DNA from: Knoxdaviesia capensis
Taxonomy: Eukaryota > Ascomycota > Sordariomycetes > Microascales > Gondwanamycetaceae
Direction of reading: 5' to 3'
Length of the DNA: 64,000 bases
Assembly (NCBI GenBank): GCA_001510575.1
Contig: LNGK01000008.1
Span: 198,340-262,339, forward strand
Notes under the pieces: model-generated
Seen by the model: only the letters and a program-made list of their open reading frames with translations
What the model was told of the DNA's origin: nothing
Databases searched by the model: none
Shown here: piece by piece, positions 13,367-24,400 of the stretch
How positions within the stretch are numbered: position 1 is the stretch's first letter
Layout: every line of letters starts with the position of its first letter
Translations under genes and position numbers: made by a program

Positions 13367-14461
13367 ATGGCCACAACTGACTCCCGCGACATCTTAGCAG
13401 GCTTTCCCGTCTCTGCATCGACTTGCCCTCTCCCCCGATCTGCCTACAGCTTCAAGTCAGACAACAACCATGCTCTGAAATCCCACGACATTGTGTATCA
13501 CCAACCCTGGCAGAATCGTCAACCTTCCAATCACGACCACGCTCCTCAGCGTCAGTACTACGTGGACCAGCAGCATCTGAAAGCAGAGTCTCCAGGACAG
13601 GAACACTGCCAGCTGCTGCAACTGCCCAAGCATGAGTGCCCGCCACCATACTCCCCCTCCCCACCACCGCTCCTAGCTGTGCAGCAAACGACGCAGAACA
13701 TCTCGACCTATCTGACGACGCAGACGACGACCCCGACGAATCCAACGACAGCAACGACAGCAAGAGCGACGACCACCACTCCTACGAACACGACCACCAC
13801 GATCCCAACACCACCAGCTGCAGCAACAACAAGAACTACCTCAAACACCGCTTCCACCACCACCGCCATCATTCCTACGACGACAACCGAAACCATAACG
13901 TCATCCTTCATTTTTGACTCTTCCCACGGCCACCACCCCTGCGTGTTGAACCAGCAGCGGGAGCAACAGCAGCAGCAGAACATCCGCCACCGTCCAGCTG
14001 CACCTCCATCACATTCACCACCAACACTACCAGCAGCCTCACCATCATTGATTCGTCACCAAGACCCTCATGCACATCTCTCCGCCCCGGCGTCCGCTAG
14101 ATCCGGACCCGAAGGCACGAACGCGCAGCAGCACACCATGCTCGCAGCCATGTTGCGCCACAAGTTGCGTATGCTTGAGGCATATGCGGAGCAGAAGAGT
14201 AAGTCCAAGCGAACGCAGACGTGAAGTTAGAGGCAGGCTACTGGCTTGTCAGTGCTTCTTTTGTTTTAGTTTCTTTTTTCATCTGGAAGTGCAATATGGA
14301 CTTTAGACAGAGACACAGTTCAGTGGCAAACGGATCAGGACCTAGATCGACAACATCCAAGGCAGGAGATCCTATCAGACGATATCAGCAACCCACTATA
14401 TCTGATGGGAGAAATCCCGGCCTCGGGCTTTGACGACAACGATACCGACCATTCTTTTTGA
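13367..14461 (+). CDS. Unknown low-complexity protein, two exons (328 aa)
   Basis: Not assigned to a family. Model: join 13367-14198 and 14307-14461. The donor GTAAGT at 14199 and the acceptor TTTAG ending at 14306 put the second exon in a frame reading RDTVQWQTDQDLDRQ and ending DDNDTDHSF. The same DNA in the other frames shows no such character, so the 108-nt intron is well supported. The start is the ATG in GGCATGGCC. The N-terminal third is Pro/Gln/His-rich, the middle (about residues 105-190) is almost pure Thr with Pro and Ala, then come poly-Gln (about 200), a Pro/Ser/His-rich part, a short basic-amphipathic segment (AAMLRHKLRMLEAYAEQK) and an acidic tail. No membrane segment or known domain is visible. 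The Thr-rich block is also open in a second frame that reads Asp/Ser/His-rich (13636-13917), so a frameshift or extra intron in the middle cannot be excluded. The composition would suit a nuclear or regulatory protein, but that is only a guess. Confidence 0.6.
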
Positions 14462-14867
14462 TTATGGTTGCCAAGGACCTAAATCGGACCAACAGAGAAG
14501 TCCTGTACGTTGAGCGAAGACATCGCTTGCGACAAAAAGCTTCTCAACCCTCAAACCTAGATCCTGTCTCGCGGAGTCTTACTTTGTGTGTTGATCGTCC
14601 CGAATTTTTCCTATTTGGGTCAGCCAGGCTGTCACTTTCAAACGGGCTATGCTTGAGAAGAGGGATGGCGTTTTTTTCTTCTTCTGTCTCCTTCGATTGT
14701 TGAACTCCGAACACCTTTCCCTTTTCGACCATGGATTTCGCCATTGGAGAGGGTCTTGGTCTGCCTGGCCTTTTGGACTGTGGACTGTCTCACGCCAAAC
14801 CATCTCGTTTTTTATTTCCGGTTTCTTTCTTGATCTGCCCTTGTTGGCCTAGGCCGGACGATACTAG
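14462..14867. other. Intergenic or 5' region of the next transcription unit
   Basis: This short gap contains an ATG at 14731 (context GACCATGGATTTCGCC) opening a frame MDFAIGEGLGLPGLLDC. It could be the first exon of the exons at 14868 onward, but no canonical donor joins them in phase, so the link is unproven. Confidence 0.35.
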
Positions 14868-15132
14868 TTCCGCTTGTCTTCTGGTGAAGGGAGTCTTCGT
14901 GGCTCCTCTCTGCACGAAGACCGGTTTCTTACTGACCATGAGGAGCGTGCTTCGGCTTGGAGGAGCTGCAGCATCGGTGAGCTTGCTAAGCACGACCTGT
15001 TCCAACGTACTAACCCGCTGTGGTTTGGCTTCTTAGATATTACATCGAAGATACCGGTCCTCTCAGACGCCGAGGAGGAGCGAATATTACAGTACCGCTG
15101 CGAGTGTATCGAGGTGGCTATTATAGAAAGCG
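14868..15132 (+). CDS. Two orphan exons joined by a clear intron, possibly 5' exons of the zinc-finger gene
   Basis: Exon 14868-14976 (reading SSGEGSLRGSSLHEDRF and on to AWRSCSI) and exon 15037-15132 (ITSKIPVLSDAEEERILQY and on to CIEVAIIES) are in the same frame across a 60-nt intron with donor GTGAGC, branch site TACTAAC (15008-15014) and acceptor TTCTTAG. The upstream limit is set by an in-frame TAG at 14865-14867, so an earlier exon must supply the start; an ACTAG acceptor is available there. Downstream, a GTGTGT donor at 15133 can be spliced in phase to the GCAG acceptor ending at 16067, inside the first exon of the zinc-finger gene; this needs a 935-nt intron. Otherwise the frame simply ends at the TGA at 15147-15149. 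It may therefore be an alternative 5' part of the regulator or a separate small gene. No domain is recognised. Confidence 0.4.
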
Positions 15133-15149
15133 GTGTGTATATATCTTGA

Positions 15150-16006
15150 ATTTTGCTGGCCTTTCTGCTTTCCATCTCCCCCCCCCCCACCTCTCGCAAA
15201 TGCACCTCATCATCCAGATTGTCTCTCTCCTCAGCCCCAGGCATGAACCAACCAGTCACCGACCTGAGATGGGTCTTGGGGAGGATGGCTTGAGAATGCT
15301 TTCTCTTGGCCCCGTTTGCTAAGTGAGCAGAGTCATCGGTCTCCTCGTTTATGTTTGTCTGGCCTTGCGGTAGGTTTCTTGCTAGTTGGTTCACTCATGC
15401 AGCCTTGAGACGAGCCGGGGCTTTCGTGCCCTTTCTCAACGGATGCAGGTGCTCTTAGTCCTGGGCTTGGTGGTTAAAAACTATCATGGCTTAACACTGC
15501 CCTTTCCATGTCCCTAACTGAGCCCCATGAAGAAGGTGAACAAAAAGGAAGAGAAAATGAAGGAATCTCCGGACTAAACACACACAATCCATACAAGGTT
15601 GACTTGGGCGGTTGTCTTGTTGAGATGGTCATTTCCTCATGCTCATAGTTTCTTCTTCTCTGGCAGACAAGTGTCTGTCTCGTGAGCCTCGTGCGCCGCT
15701 CCCGTGAAAAAGAATGGTGTGGGCATGCTCATACATGACAGGACAAGTCACAGCCATCTAGTGTGGACACACTGGCGTTTACCATATCCACGGTTTTGCA
15801 TGTTGGCTTCTGTGTTCTTGGAATACAGCCACACCTCTAGTCGTATTGGTCGTGGCACACGTGCGGGCTGGCATTTTCGGGGTGTTCTACTTCATTACTT
15901 TTCTTTCCTTATCATCGCAATCCTTGCCCTCAATTTCCCTCCTTGTTCATCTTGAATCTTCCTCGTTTTGGCTACAAGAAGTGGCCGCACAGCTTTTTAG
16001 CAACAG
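15150..16006. other. Possible long intron or promoter of the zinc-finger gene
   Basis: No coding sequence is supported. There is a C-run (about 15180-15191) and pyrimidine-rich DNA at 15890-15960, just ahead of the ATG at 16007. Depending on the gene model this is either an intron of about 0.9 kb or the proximal promoter and leader. Confidence 0.4.
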
Positions 16007-19000
16007 ATGGGTAGTCGTGTTTGTGGTAGACCGGTTCTGACTGTGAGCAATGCTCACTCTAATGCAGGCACCAACCTCTGGAGCTCTTCGGTGGTTGAGT
16101 CGTTAAAGCAGGCACTACCCGAAAGTGCGCCCACCGGCTATTCGGAATGGATTGACGACGACATCAACAGCCGAGATCCCATCTTCGCGGGCGCTAAATT
16201 CCGAGATTCCGCCCACACCAACCTGCTCCCACGGCCACACGGCTCGTTCAAGTGTGCGGAAGACGACTGCATTCACTATGTGTACGGCTTCCACAGCCGT
16301 GAAGCGCGAGACGCCCACGCCAAGGACAAGCACGGCGCCGTGGTGAAACGGGACCCGGGCTTATCGGTAAACACCATGCTTTCGTCCCAGGGGTCAGGGG
16401 AGACGCCGGCGGCTTCGGCATCGGCGGCCTCGGCATCGACCGCCACCAGATTCTTCACGGCCGAGCCCCCGTCACGCCAGTCGTCGGTGCAGACCCCGCG
16501 GTTTCCCGCGCCTATCCAGCTGCCGCCGATAACCACGGGGTCGGCTAGCGCGACAGGGTCCTTCTCGGACCGGCGGGACTCGGCGCAGTCGTACGCACTC
16601 TCGGTCGACGCGCGCGCGGCCGTGCGGCGGGGGTCCGGCGAATCGGACGTGGACCCGCAGCTGCCGCCGTTGAAGCGGAGTCGGCTGGGCCCCGAGCGGC
16701 TTCAGTCGATTGGAGAGTTGAAGTTGATTCATCTGGGGCAGTGTTTGCGGTGTAAAGTCAAGAACTGGACTGTGAGTGGCCTGTCTCCCCTCTTGCTCGT
16801 TGGTTCTTAAAAAGGCAAGCATACTAACTGGGCAACTCTCTCTCTTCATCTAGTGTGACTCTTCAAACCCATGCTCTAATTGCCGGGCTTCCTCGGCTAG
16901 CGACTCTCATCCGAGAGAAGAGCTGTTGAAACGAATAGGATGCCTCCATGGACCGCTGTCGGTTGTGTTGGCGGATCTCCTCCTACCAGGTATGAAACAA
17001 GATGCTCCTCCGAACAATTTCCGATTCTTCTCGAGTGTCGGTTTGTGCCTGAGCGATCTTCTCAGAATAATCAAGAGCATTCTATCTTTAACACTGCAGC
17101 ATTTATTCGATAGATTCCGTATCTTCTAGGTCACCACACACACCGCTAAGTCCGGACACGCTTGATCGAAGTACGGTGGAAGAATTTCTCAAAGACAAAT
17201 ACTACTCAACCAACGATGTCGCCGGCGATGTTCGTGATCATGTCGACTTTGATGATGGCTTCTGGTCTTCGGATCGAACCGCCGGCGTAGATCAGAGTAG
17301 AGGACCGCTAGACATGTCCCACAAGCCTCGCAACGAGTTCGGGCCGGCACCAGTGATTCTCAATATCCTAGTATCCAGCTTGAATTCAAGGGGGACTGTG
17401 CATGAGTTCCTGGTACTTCTTTACCAGACTAGCCGGTTGTCTCCAAACCGGGGGTTTGAAGAGGCCACGTTTCCCGTGCTTTTCAAAGCTAAGCTTCTTC
17501 TCCGTGAAGTGTTGTTTTTCGACCAACAGCACAAGTTTCCTGCTGTGACGCTGGGGATGACCAGCAAGCTGGTGCCCGTGGGTAACAAACCGCCCGGAGA
17601 GGTTGACCACGCCAGCCACTACCGGCTGATTCGACAGATTCTCGCCGAGTTCCTCGAGGCCTTCGAGGGCCAGACCATTCACCGCCACAACAAACTCTCC
17701 ATCAAGTCCTGGATGTCGATATTCTACTCGCTGTGTCTGTTCAGCATTGCACGAACAGTGTTGGTCGACATGGCTGTGGACCCATCGCCTCCGCTGACGC
17801 CGCAAAAGGCCAATCCGACATTTTCGCGAGCCGATCCCACGATGATGAACGGTACCTTTGACATCCTAGTCGGCATCTTCGAAACGTTTTGCCCGCTAAC
17901 GCTAGATCGGGGCCTCGATACCGAAGACCACGACCTGCTACATGATTTCTCGACGGTCATGCGGTGGGATTTGTATACATCGGCCGGAGTTCAGCCTGTT
18001 CCGACGCTGATTGACTGGCTGTATGATGTGGGACAAGGCGCGTCGTTTGATTTTGGCCGGGTTGGGTTTGTACAGCGGCGACAGCCTCTTCCGCCGCCAG
18101 TTAGTCAGCACTCGGGATACGATGCGGCAACGCCGGGCTCGGCATCGACCGGACATGGTTCTATGGCATCTCCGGTTGGTCACCGACAGCCGTTGACAGC
18201 CGAGCCATGGCTCAGCGGAATCTCGCCCAAGCGGAGCGATGGGCCTGGCTTTCCCAAGTTTGAGCGCCTGTTGTCCTCCCCGACTGCCATGGAAGCCCCG
18301 GCGGGATCATCTCGTCGGCATACTATCGGAGACCATGCGTTTGCGGCATTGACCGGGACCCCGCGGGCGAAGAGTCTGGATTCTCCGAAAGGCTCCCAAC
18401 TACACCACCAGCAACAGCAACAGCAACGCATGCCGTTCCCGGTTTCACAGATCCAACGATACCGATGTGATCTGTGTAACGAGGTTCCCGAAGGGTTCTT
18501 TTCCGAACAAGATCTGCAAGAGCATCACCAGATGCGGCACCAGCCGGCCAACAAGATGTGGATGTGTGTGCAACCGCACAAGATCGAGGACAGCGGCACG
18601 TACCCTTCCATCCCGCTGGACCGGTGCTCGGTGTGCATGGGCCGGAAGCGGTACCGCCAGTACCATAAGGCGGTCGACCATCTGCGGTGGAGCCACTTCA
18701 ACAGCAAGTCGACCGGCAGTGGCATGCCGAATTGGCCGCAGTTGCGGGTGTTGCGGGATTGGATCGCCGAGGTGGATTTCGTGGACGACGGTGCGGGAGG
18801 TGAGTCCGAATCGGCTAGTGTCCAGGGTGACGATGACGTGGTTATGCGGGAACAACCGGGGCATCATTCTGCTTCTTCGTCGCAGCTGCTACCTCCTCCT
18901 CCGCCGCCTCCCCCGGCTCTCCCACATCCGTCGTTGCGGCCGGTGCCGTCTCTGCCGCAGCCACAGCGCCGATCGCCCGAGTCGATGGGCTATGAGCATA

Positions 19001-20052
19001 AAATCGCTCCGATGCCGCCGCACTTGGGTTCATCCTCGGGGTCGCGTCCTCACTCAATGCTCGGGATCTCACTCCCGCCGCTTCCCAGCCCAAGACCGGG
19101 CTCGATGATGGGTCCGCACGGCGGGTCGTTGCACGGACATTCAATGTCTGTTGGCAGTTCTACACCTCGGTCTCCACGTTCCCATGTCCTCCCTCCCATT
19201 CCTCTCCAGCTACCTCCGTCATCCCTATCTTCAGCACCGCTCCTGAGCCCGGTTGCTGTGTCGTCACCAAATACCGGTTATGTGCCGGCTGGGTACAATG
19301 CCCCCCACTCTGGACCTCCACCTCCGCCGTCGCTGGCGAGTATCGGTCGCAGTCACAGCGGTGGGATATCTTCTCGCGGCCAAGGCTCCACCGGCGAGCC
19401 GATACCCCTCGATGCGCCGCCCCGGCACATGTTCATCCCCCTCCCGGACATTCTCGCGGCAAATGCACCGCCAACCCGGGCGCCAGAGAACCGCTCGCGA
19501 TGTCCCCACCCGGACTGCGGACGTGAGTTCAAGGATCTGGCAGCGCATATGCTAACGCACCAAGAAGAACGGCCAGAGAAGTGCCCAATCGAGTCGTGTG
19601 AATACCACATCAAGGGCTTTGCGCGGAAGTACGACAAGAACCGCCACGCGCTGACGCACTACAAGGGCACGATGATCTGTCCGTTCTGCCCGGGCCAGGG
19701 CACGGCGTACGAAAAGGCCTTCAACCGCGCCGACGTGTTCAAGCGCCACCTGACAGCCGTGCACGGCGTCGAGCAGACGCCGCCGAACAGCCGCAAGTTC
19801 GTGGTGAGCAACCGCACGGCACGCGGTGGCGTCGGCGCGCAGTGCAGTATCTGCCGGTGCCACTTTGCCACGGCGCAGGAGTTCTACGAGCACCTTGACG
19901 AGTGTGTGCTGAAGGTCATTGCGCCGTCGGCGGCTGCGAGCAGTGCTTCCGGGTCCGGTGCCGCGCCGGAGAAGACGCGCGGCCGGGCGGGGTCTAGTGC
20001 CGGCGGGTCGTCGGGTGGGCCTCCGGGCGCGTCTGGTCGGGGGTCAGCTTGA
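16007..20052 (+). CDS. Large zinc-finger transcription regulator (C2H2 fingers plus atypical Zn-cluster)
   Basis: Probable nuclear DNA-binding regulator. Model: join 16007-16771, 16854-16989, 17114-20052 (1279 aa). Intron 1 has GTGAGT/CTAG ends, and intron 2 has GTATGA and a GATAG acceptor (the later CTAG would hit a stop). In order: a C2H2-like finger at about residues 83-105 (CAEDDC, then HAKDKH); a cysteine cluster at 246-285 (CLRCKVKNWTC, then CSNC and IGC), spaced C-x2-C-x6-C-x5-C-x2-C-x19-C, so close to but looser than Zn2Cys6; a conserved-looking helical region at about 360-520; two C2H2 fingers at about 750-830 (CDLC, then CSVCMGRKRYRQYH); Pro/Ser/Gly-rich disorder; and a C-terminal array at about 1096-1245 (CPHPDCGREFKDLAAH, CPIESCEYHIKGF, CPFC and CSIC). 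Such C2H2 proteins recur in Pezizomycotina; the target genes are unknown. The start is uncertain because upstream exons may be spliced onto position 16068. It converges with the methyltransferase gene. Confidence 0.88.
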
Positions 20053-21446
20053 TCACCTCAGCTCTCTTTACCCCCTATTCTTCTCGAGTCTGTTTTTTGT
20101 GGCTGGTCCTATATACCACTTACACCTCCCACACAGCATATACCTTGAACCCTCACGAGGGACTCACTTTATGCCACCCAGTGGCCCCAACTTGCTCGCT
20201 CCACTCTCACTACTACTTCTATTAACTTTTGTTTTATCTATTCTTTTTTTTTTTGCAGATTGGATTCTAAAAAGGGCAGGGAACTTCCGGACGGACGGAG
20301 ATACTTTTTTGTTTGCTATTTTACATATAGACGTGTATCGCGATGGACCTCTCAAGTGGGAGGAAAAACGGCGTCTCTGTGCTCTTTGCTTTCTGATTAT
20401 ACATCTAGGGAACCCTTCTTCTTTTTTTCTTGGGTTTGTTTTTGCCTTTTTGTCTGCTTGGCTATCTTTCTTCTTGTGCTCTATAAATTGGGGGTTCTTG
20501 CGGTTCTGTTTTCTCTTGTAATGCTGAGAGGAGGGTGAAGGTCGACGGTATGTTTAGCGATGTTTTCCATGTACTCGCGGAGGAGGAGGGCCCGGAAAAG
20601 AAAAGAAATGGGAAGAAAGTCTTTTTGTGTGTGATTTTTTTTGCTGGTTCTTTTGCTGTATTTCGGGGTTCTCTCTTTTCTTTTTCTGTTCTCTATCTTT
20701 CGAGGGGAGGATCTTGTTTTACTATTTTTTTTTTGGCTCTTTTGTTTCCGGTTCCTTCGGTTCCTGGCGCGATTTTCGTGGTTTCTGTGGCTTATTCTTG
20801 TTCGTTTTTGTTTTCTCTCGGTTCTGTTGATTCTCCGGTTTTCAAGTGTGTACGAGGAAGAGAAGATTGAGACGTGGGTTCGGTGTGTGTGTGTGTGTGA
20901 TTTGACTATGTGGCTTCTTGCTGTGGTTGGGGGTTTTGTCTTAATTATAGAATTTTGGATGCTTCTTTCGTGCTTTTCAACTTCCTGTCTGTCTGTCCAC
21001 CGTGGATCCTGGTGCTGCGTGCTACTTCAGTGCCTATCTTGGTGATAGTGCTTGCGATGGTGATATCTCCGTGTATGTGGAGAGCAGTGTAAGTGAGAGA
21101 GTCAGTGGTTCGACCGGTGTCAAAGCATTCAAATATGCCACATCACGGGCAACATGCAAAGGCGGATTCCAAAGGTTAAGTTGAGGACATGACTTGATTT
21201 ATCTCCAAGATGAGAGCGAAAAGCACAATGATACCATTAAAGCCACGAAGGGCACAGTACAAGAGACTGAAAAGACAGACTGACAGATGAACACACAGAG
21301 AGACAGAGACCTTGACAAAGGAAATCGGAAACCAGAACCGGAGCGGGAATATACAAGCAGAAAGCAGCAGCACAGCACAGCACAGCAAATGAACAGACAA
21401 AAAACACCGTGACCCTGACCAACCCCCGGACATCTCGAAATCTTTC
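20053..21446. other. Intergenic region between convergent genes
   Basis: Both flanking genes end here. The + strand from 20090 to 20900 is unusually T-rich, with runs of T, as expected of a 3' UTR and terminator region. The Phe-rich ORFs within it are artefacts. A short GT repeat lies at about 20884-20899. Nothing else is seen. Confidence 0.6.
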
Positions 21447-24400
21447 TTACATGAAGCCGATCTGGATCACCGCCATGTCCGGCAGCGGCTTCTGGGCGAA
21501 GCCGGTCAGCACGCGCCAGGCGGCGCCGCAGCGGCGGCCCTCCTCGACGATGGCGTGGATGCCGTCGAGGCACTTGTCGGCCTCGAACATGGCGGGGCCG
21601 GCGGTGGTGGTGTCGCTGAGGCGCAGCTCGCCGGCCACCTTCTCCATCTCGCAGCGCAGCAGCCAGCGCTCCCACGCCCACGAGCCGGCGAGCCCGGTGA
21701 TGGCGGCCACGGCGTCGGTGCTGCCGGACACCATGGCCTCCATCGACAGCGTCTGGATGGCCGCGCCCGACGGGTTCTCGCGCAGCGCGGGCGACTGCGC
21801 CGGGCGCTGCGGCGGCGGGGTGGGGCGCGCGCCCATCGGCAGGCACGTCCACGCGCGCCGGATGTCGCCGAAGCCCGCGCGGCCGAGGCGGCCGAGGAAC
21901 ATGCGCGTGGGGTTCGGGTCGTAGCCGAGCGTCTGCAGCGCGAAGCCGAACTCGACCGACTTGGCCAGGCCCAGCGGCCCCGCGTTGAGGATCTCGGCGT
22001 CCAGCACGGAGAAGTCCAGCAGGCCGCCGGGCTTGAGCACGCGCCACATCTCGCGCAGACAGGACTCCCACTCGTCGGCGCCGTTCTCGCCGACGAACTT
22101 CAGCGCCGAGTGCAGCTCGCGCGCCGAGACGACGTCGAAGAAGTTGTCCGGGAACGGCAGCCGCGTGAGCTGGCGCACGGCGACCTGGCGGTGGTTCGGC
22201 GGGCCCCGCACATTGCAGTTGGACAGCTGGCGGATGGCCTTGGTGGTCACCGTGTACACCTTGGCCGTCGGGTACAGCACCGCGCAGTGCCACGCCCAGT
22301 CGCCGGTGGCCTGGCCGGCCATGTCGAGGATGCGCGTGCGGTCGCGGCCGCGCGGCGTGCCGGGGCTGGCGGTGGCCATGGCAGGGGTCGGGCATGTGCC
22401 GGGGGGGCCGGCAGCCGCGCCGCGGCCCAGCCGCACGTCCAGCGCCCGCGCCACGGGGGGCGAGAACAGCCGGCCGGCGTTCAGCGCGCGGAGGGCCGCC
22501 ACGTGCCAGGCGGACACAGCGAGCTGCGAGCGCGCCTCAGCCTCCTTCTCGCGCCGCAGCTTGTCCGGGTCGTCGGCCGGCAGGTCGTCGTCGCCGCGGG
22601 CCACGTTGGCGCTGAGCCGCTTCTTGGCCGACTGCGGGACCACGCGCAGCTGGTACTTGCCCAGCAGCTGGTTGCGGTGGGTGTGGCGCAGCGACACGCG
22701 CTGGGCCTGCAGCGCCTGGAAGCGCGGCAGCTGCTGCACGAACACGTCGTGGCGCTGCGCGCGCACCACCGCGTCCATGAAGGCGCGGTAGTACACCGAC
22801 TCGTAGCGCACCAGCTTGGACGGCAGCCGGCACGGGATGTCGGTCGCCATCACGATCTCCGAGAAGCGGACGCTTTTCTTGGCGAGCGGCACCAGGGCCG
22901 ACGAGACCTCCGTCGACGTCGAAAGAGCAGGGGTAGCAGTGGCGGCGGCGTCCTCGGAGATGAAAGTGGCGGGGGTGGAAGACTCGGTGCCGGCCGACTT
23001 GGACTTCTTGGCGGGGCTGCCGGCCTTCTTCATGCCGCTGCGCAGCGCAGAGGACTTGCGCGGCGGGACGTGGGGCACCTTGGAGTGGGCGGCCGGGCCA
23101 GAGCTGGCGGGCGGAGCAAGCGCCTGCTGCGACACACGGGCCGGGGTGGCGCGCTCCGACGCAGTATCGTCGTCATCGTCCTCCTCGTCGTCCTCTTCCG
23201 AGGCGTCCCCGGCCGACAAGATCGAGGCCACGTCGCCCAGGCGGTGCAGGTAGGCCTTCTGGGCCATCAGCCACAGCTCGGTGCGATCGACGTTGGTCAT
23301 GGCGGCCTTTTGCTGGCGGCGCGCGTAGTCGGCGCTGCCGTCGGTGACGATCTCGGTGGCCACGATATCGTGGTCGGCGTCGATCTCAGCCTGCTCAGTC
23401 TCCACAGACACAACAGCAGTCGCAGCCGCGGTGGGAACAACCTCCGCGGCCCCGGGCTCGGCGGCCGGCTTGCTGAAGTCGTTGATGGCGGCCGCAATCT
23501 CGTGCTCGTCCTCGTCGACGTCGTCGCCATCGGCCGTGCTGCCGGGCCCAATGTGCTTGGCGGTCAGGGGCACGGCCTTGGCGGTGGGCTGGTCGTCGTC
23601 GTCGACGTCGGAGTCGAGGTTGCGCGCGGGGATCTCGAGGATCTGCTCGATGATGGGGAACGACGAGGCCGACACAAAGTCCATGCGCGGGCGCGAGAAG
23701 TGCGGCACGCCGGGCGGCAGCACGGCGGTGGCCATGGCCATGGGCGGCGGCTGCTGGTGTTGGAGCGGGGCGGTGGTGGATGCCAGCGGGGGGCCGGACC
23801 AGCGGCTGTGGCTGGGCATCACGGGGCTGGCGCGCAGGACTGCCGAGGGGACGGTGGGGACGGCGGGGGCGTCGACGGCGTTCCACGGGGCGCGGTAGAA
23901 CTGCTCGGCGGTGGTCGAGGTGGGCGGCGGCATCGAGTCGGAGTCGTTCTGCAGCATGTCCCAGGTGCGGCGGGTGCGCGGGGACAGCGCGGCGAAGAAG
24001 CCGCCGGGCGAGGGCACGTTCAGGCGCGAGTTGCTGGGGGTCAGAGTAGCACCGCCAATCGCCGAGCCGGGCGCTCCGGCGCCAGTGGCGGCAGCAGTCG
24101 GGGCGGGGGCAAAGCTGGTGACGAGGCGCAGACCTTGGTGGCGCATCTGCATCTCGGCGGCGGCCGGGCGGGCCTGCTGTTGCTGGGACACTTGCGGGAG
24201 AGCCACGGGGATGGCCTCGGGCGCGGGCGACGGGAGCTCGATCACGCGGTCGACCGAGTGCTCGTGCTGCAGCAGGTCGTCATGTCCGACGGCCGACAGC
24301 GCGTGCAGAGTCTCCAGGGCAGCGGGCTGCAGCCGCATGCCCGACCACTCGTCGGCCATGGAGTTGGGCGTGACAGGGGTCACGCCGGTGATGTCGGCAA

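Noticed and set aside
20090..21045. Phe/Leu/Cys-rich ORFs after the zinc-finger gene
   Set aside because: T-rich 3' flanking DNA gives these residues; no start context, domain or codon bias.
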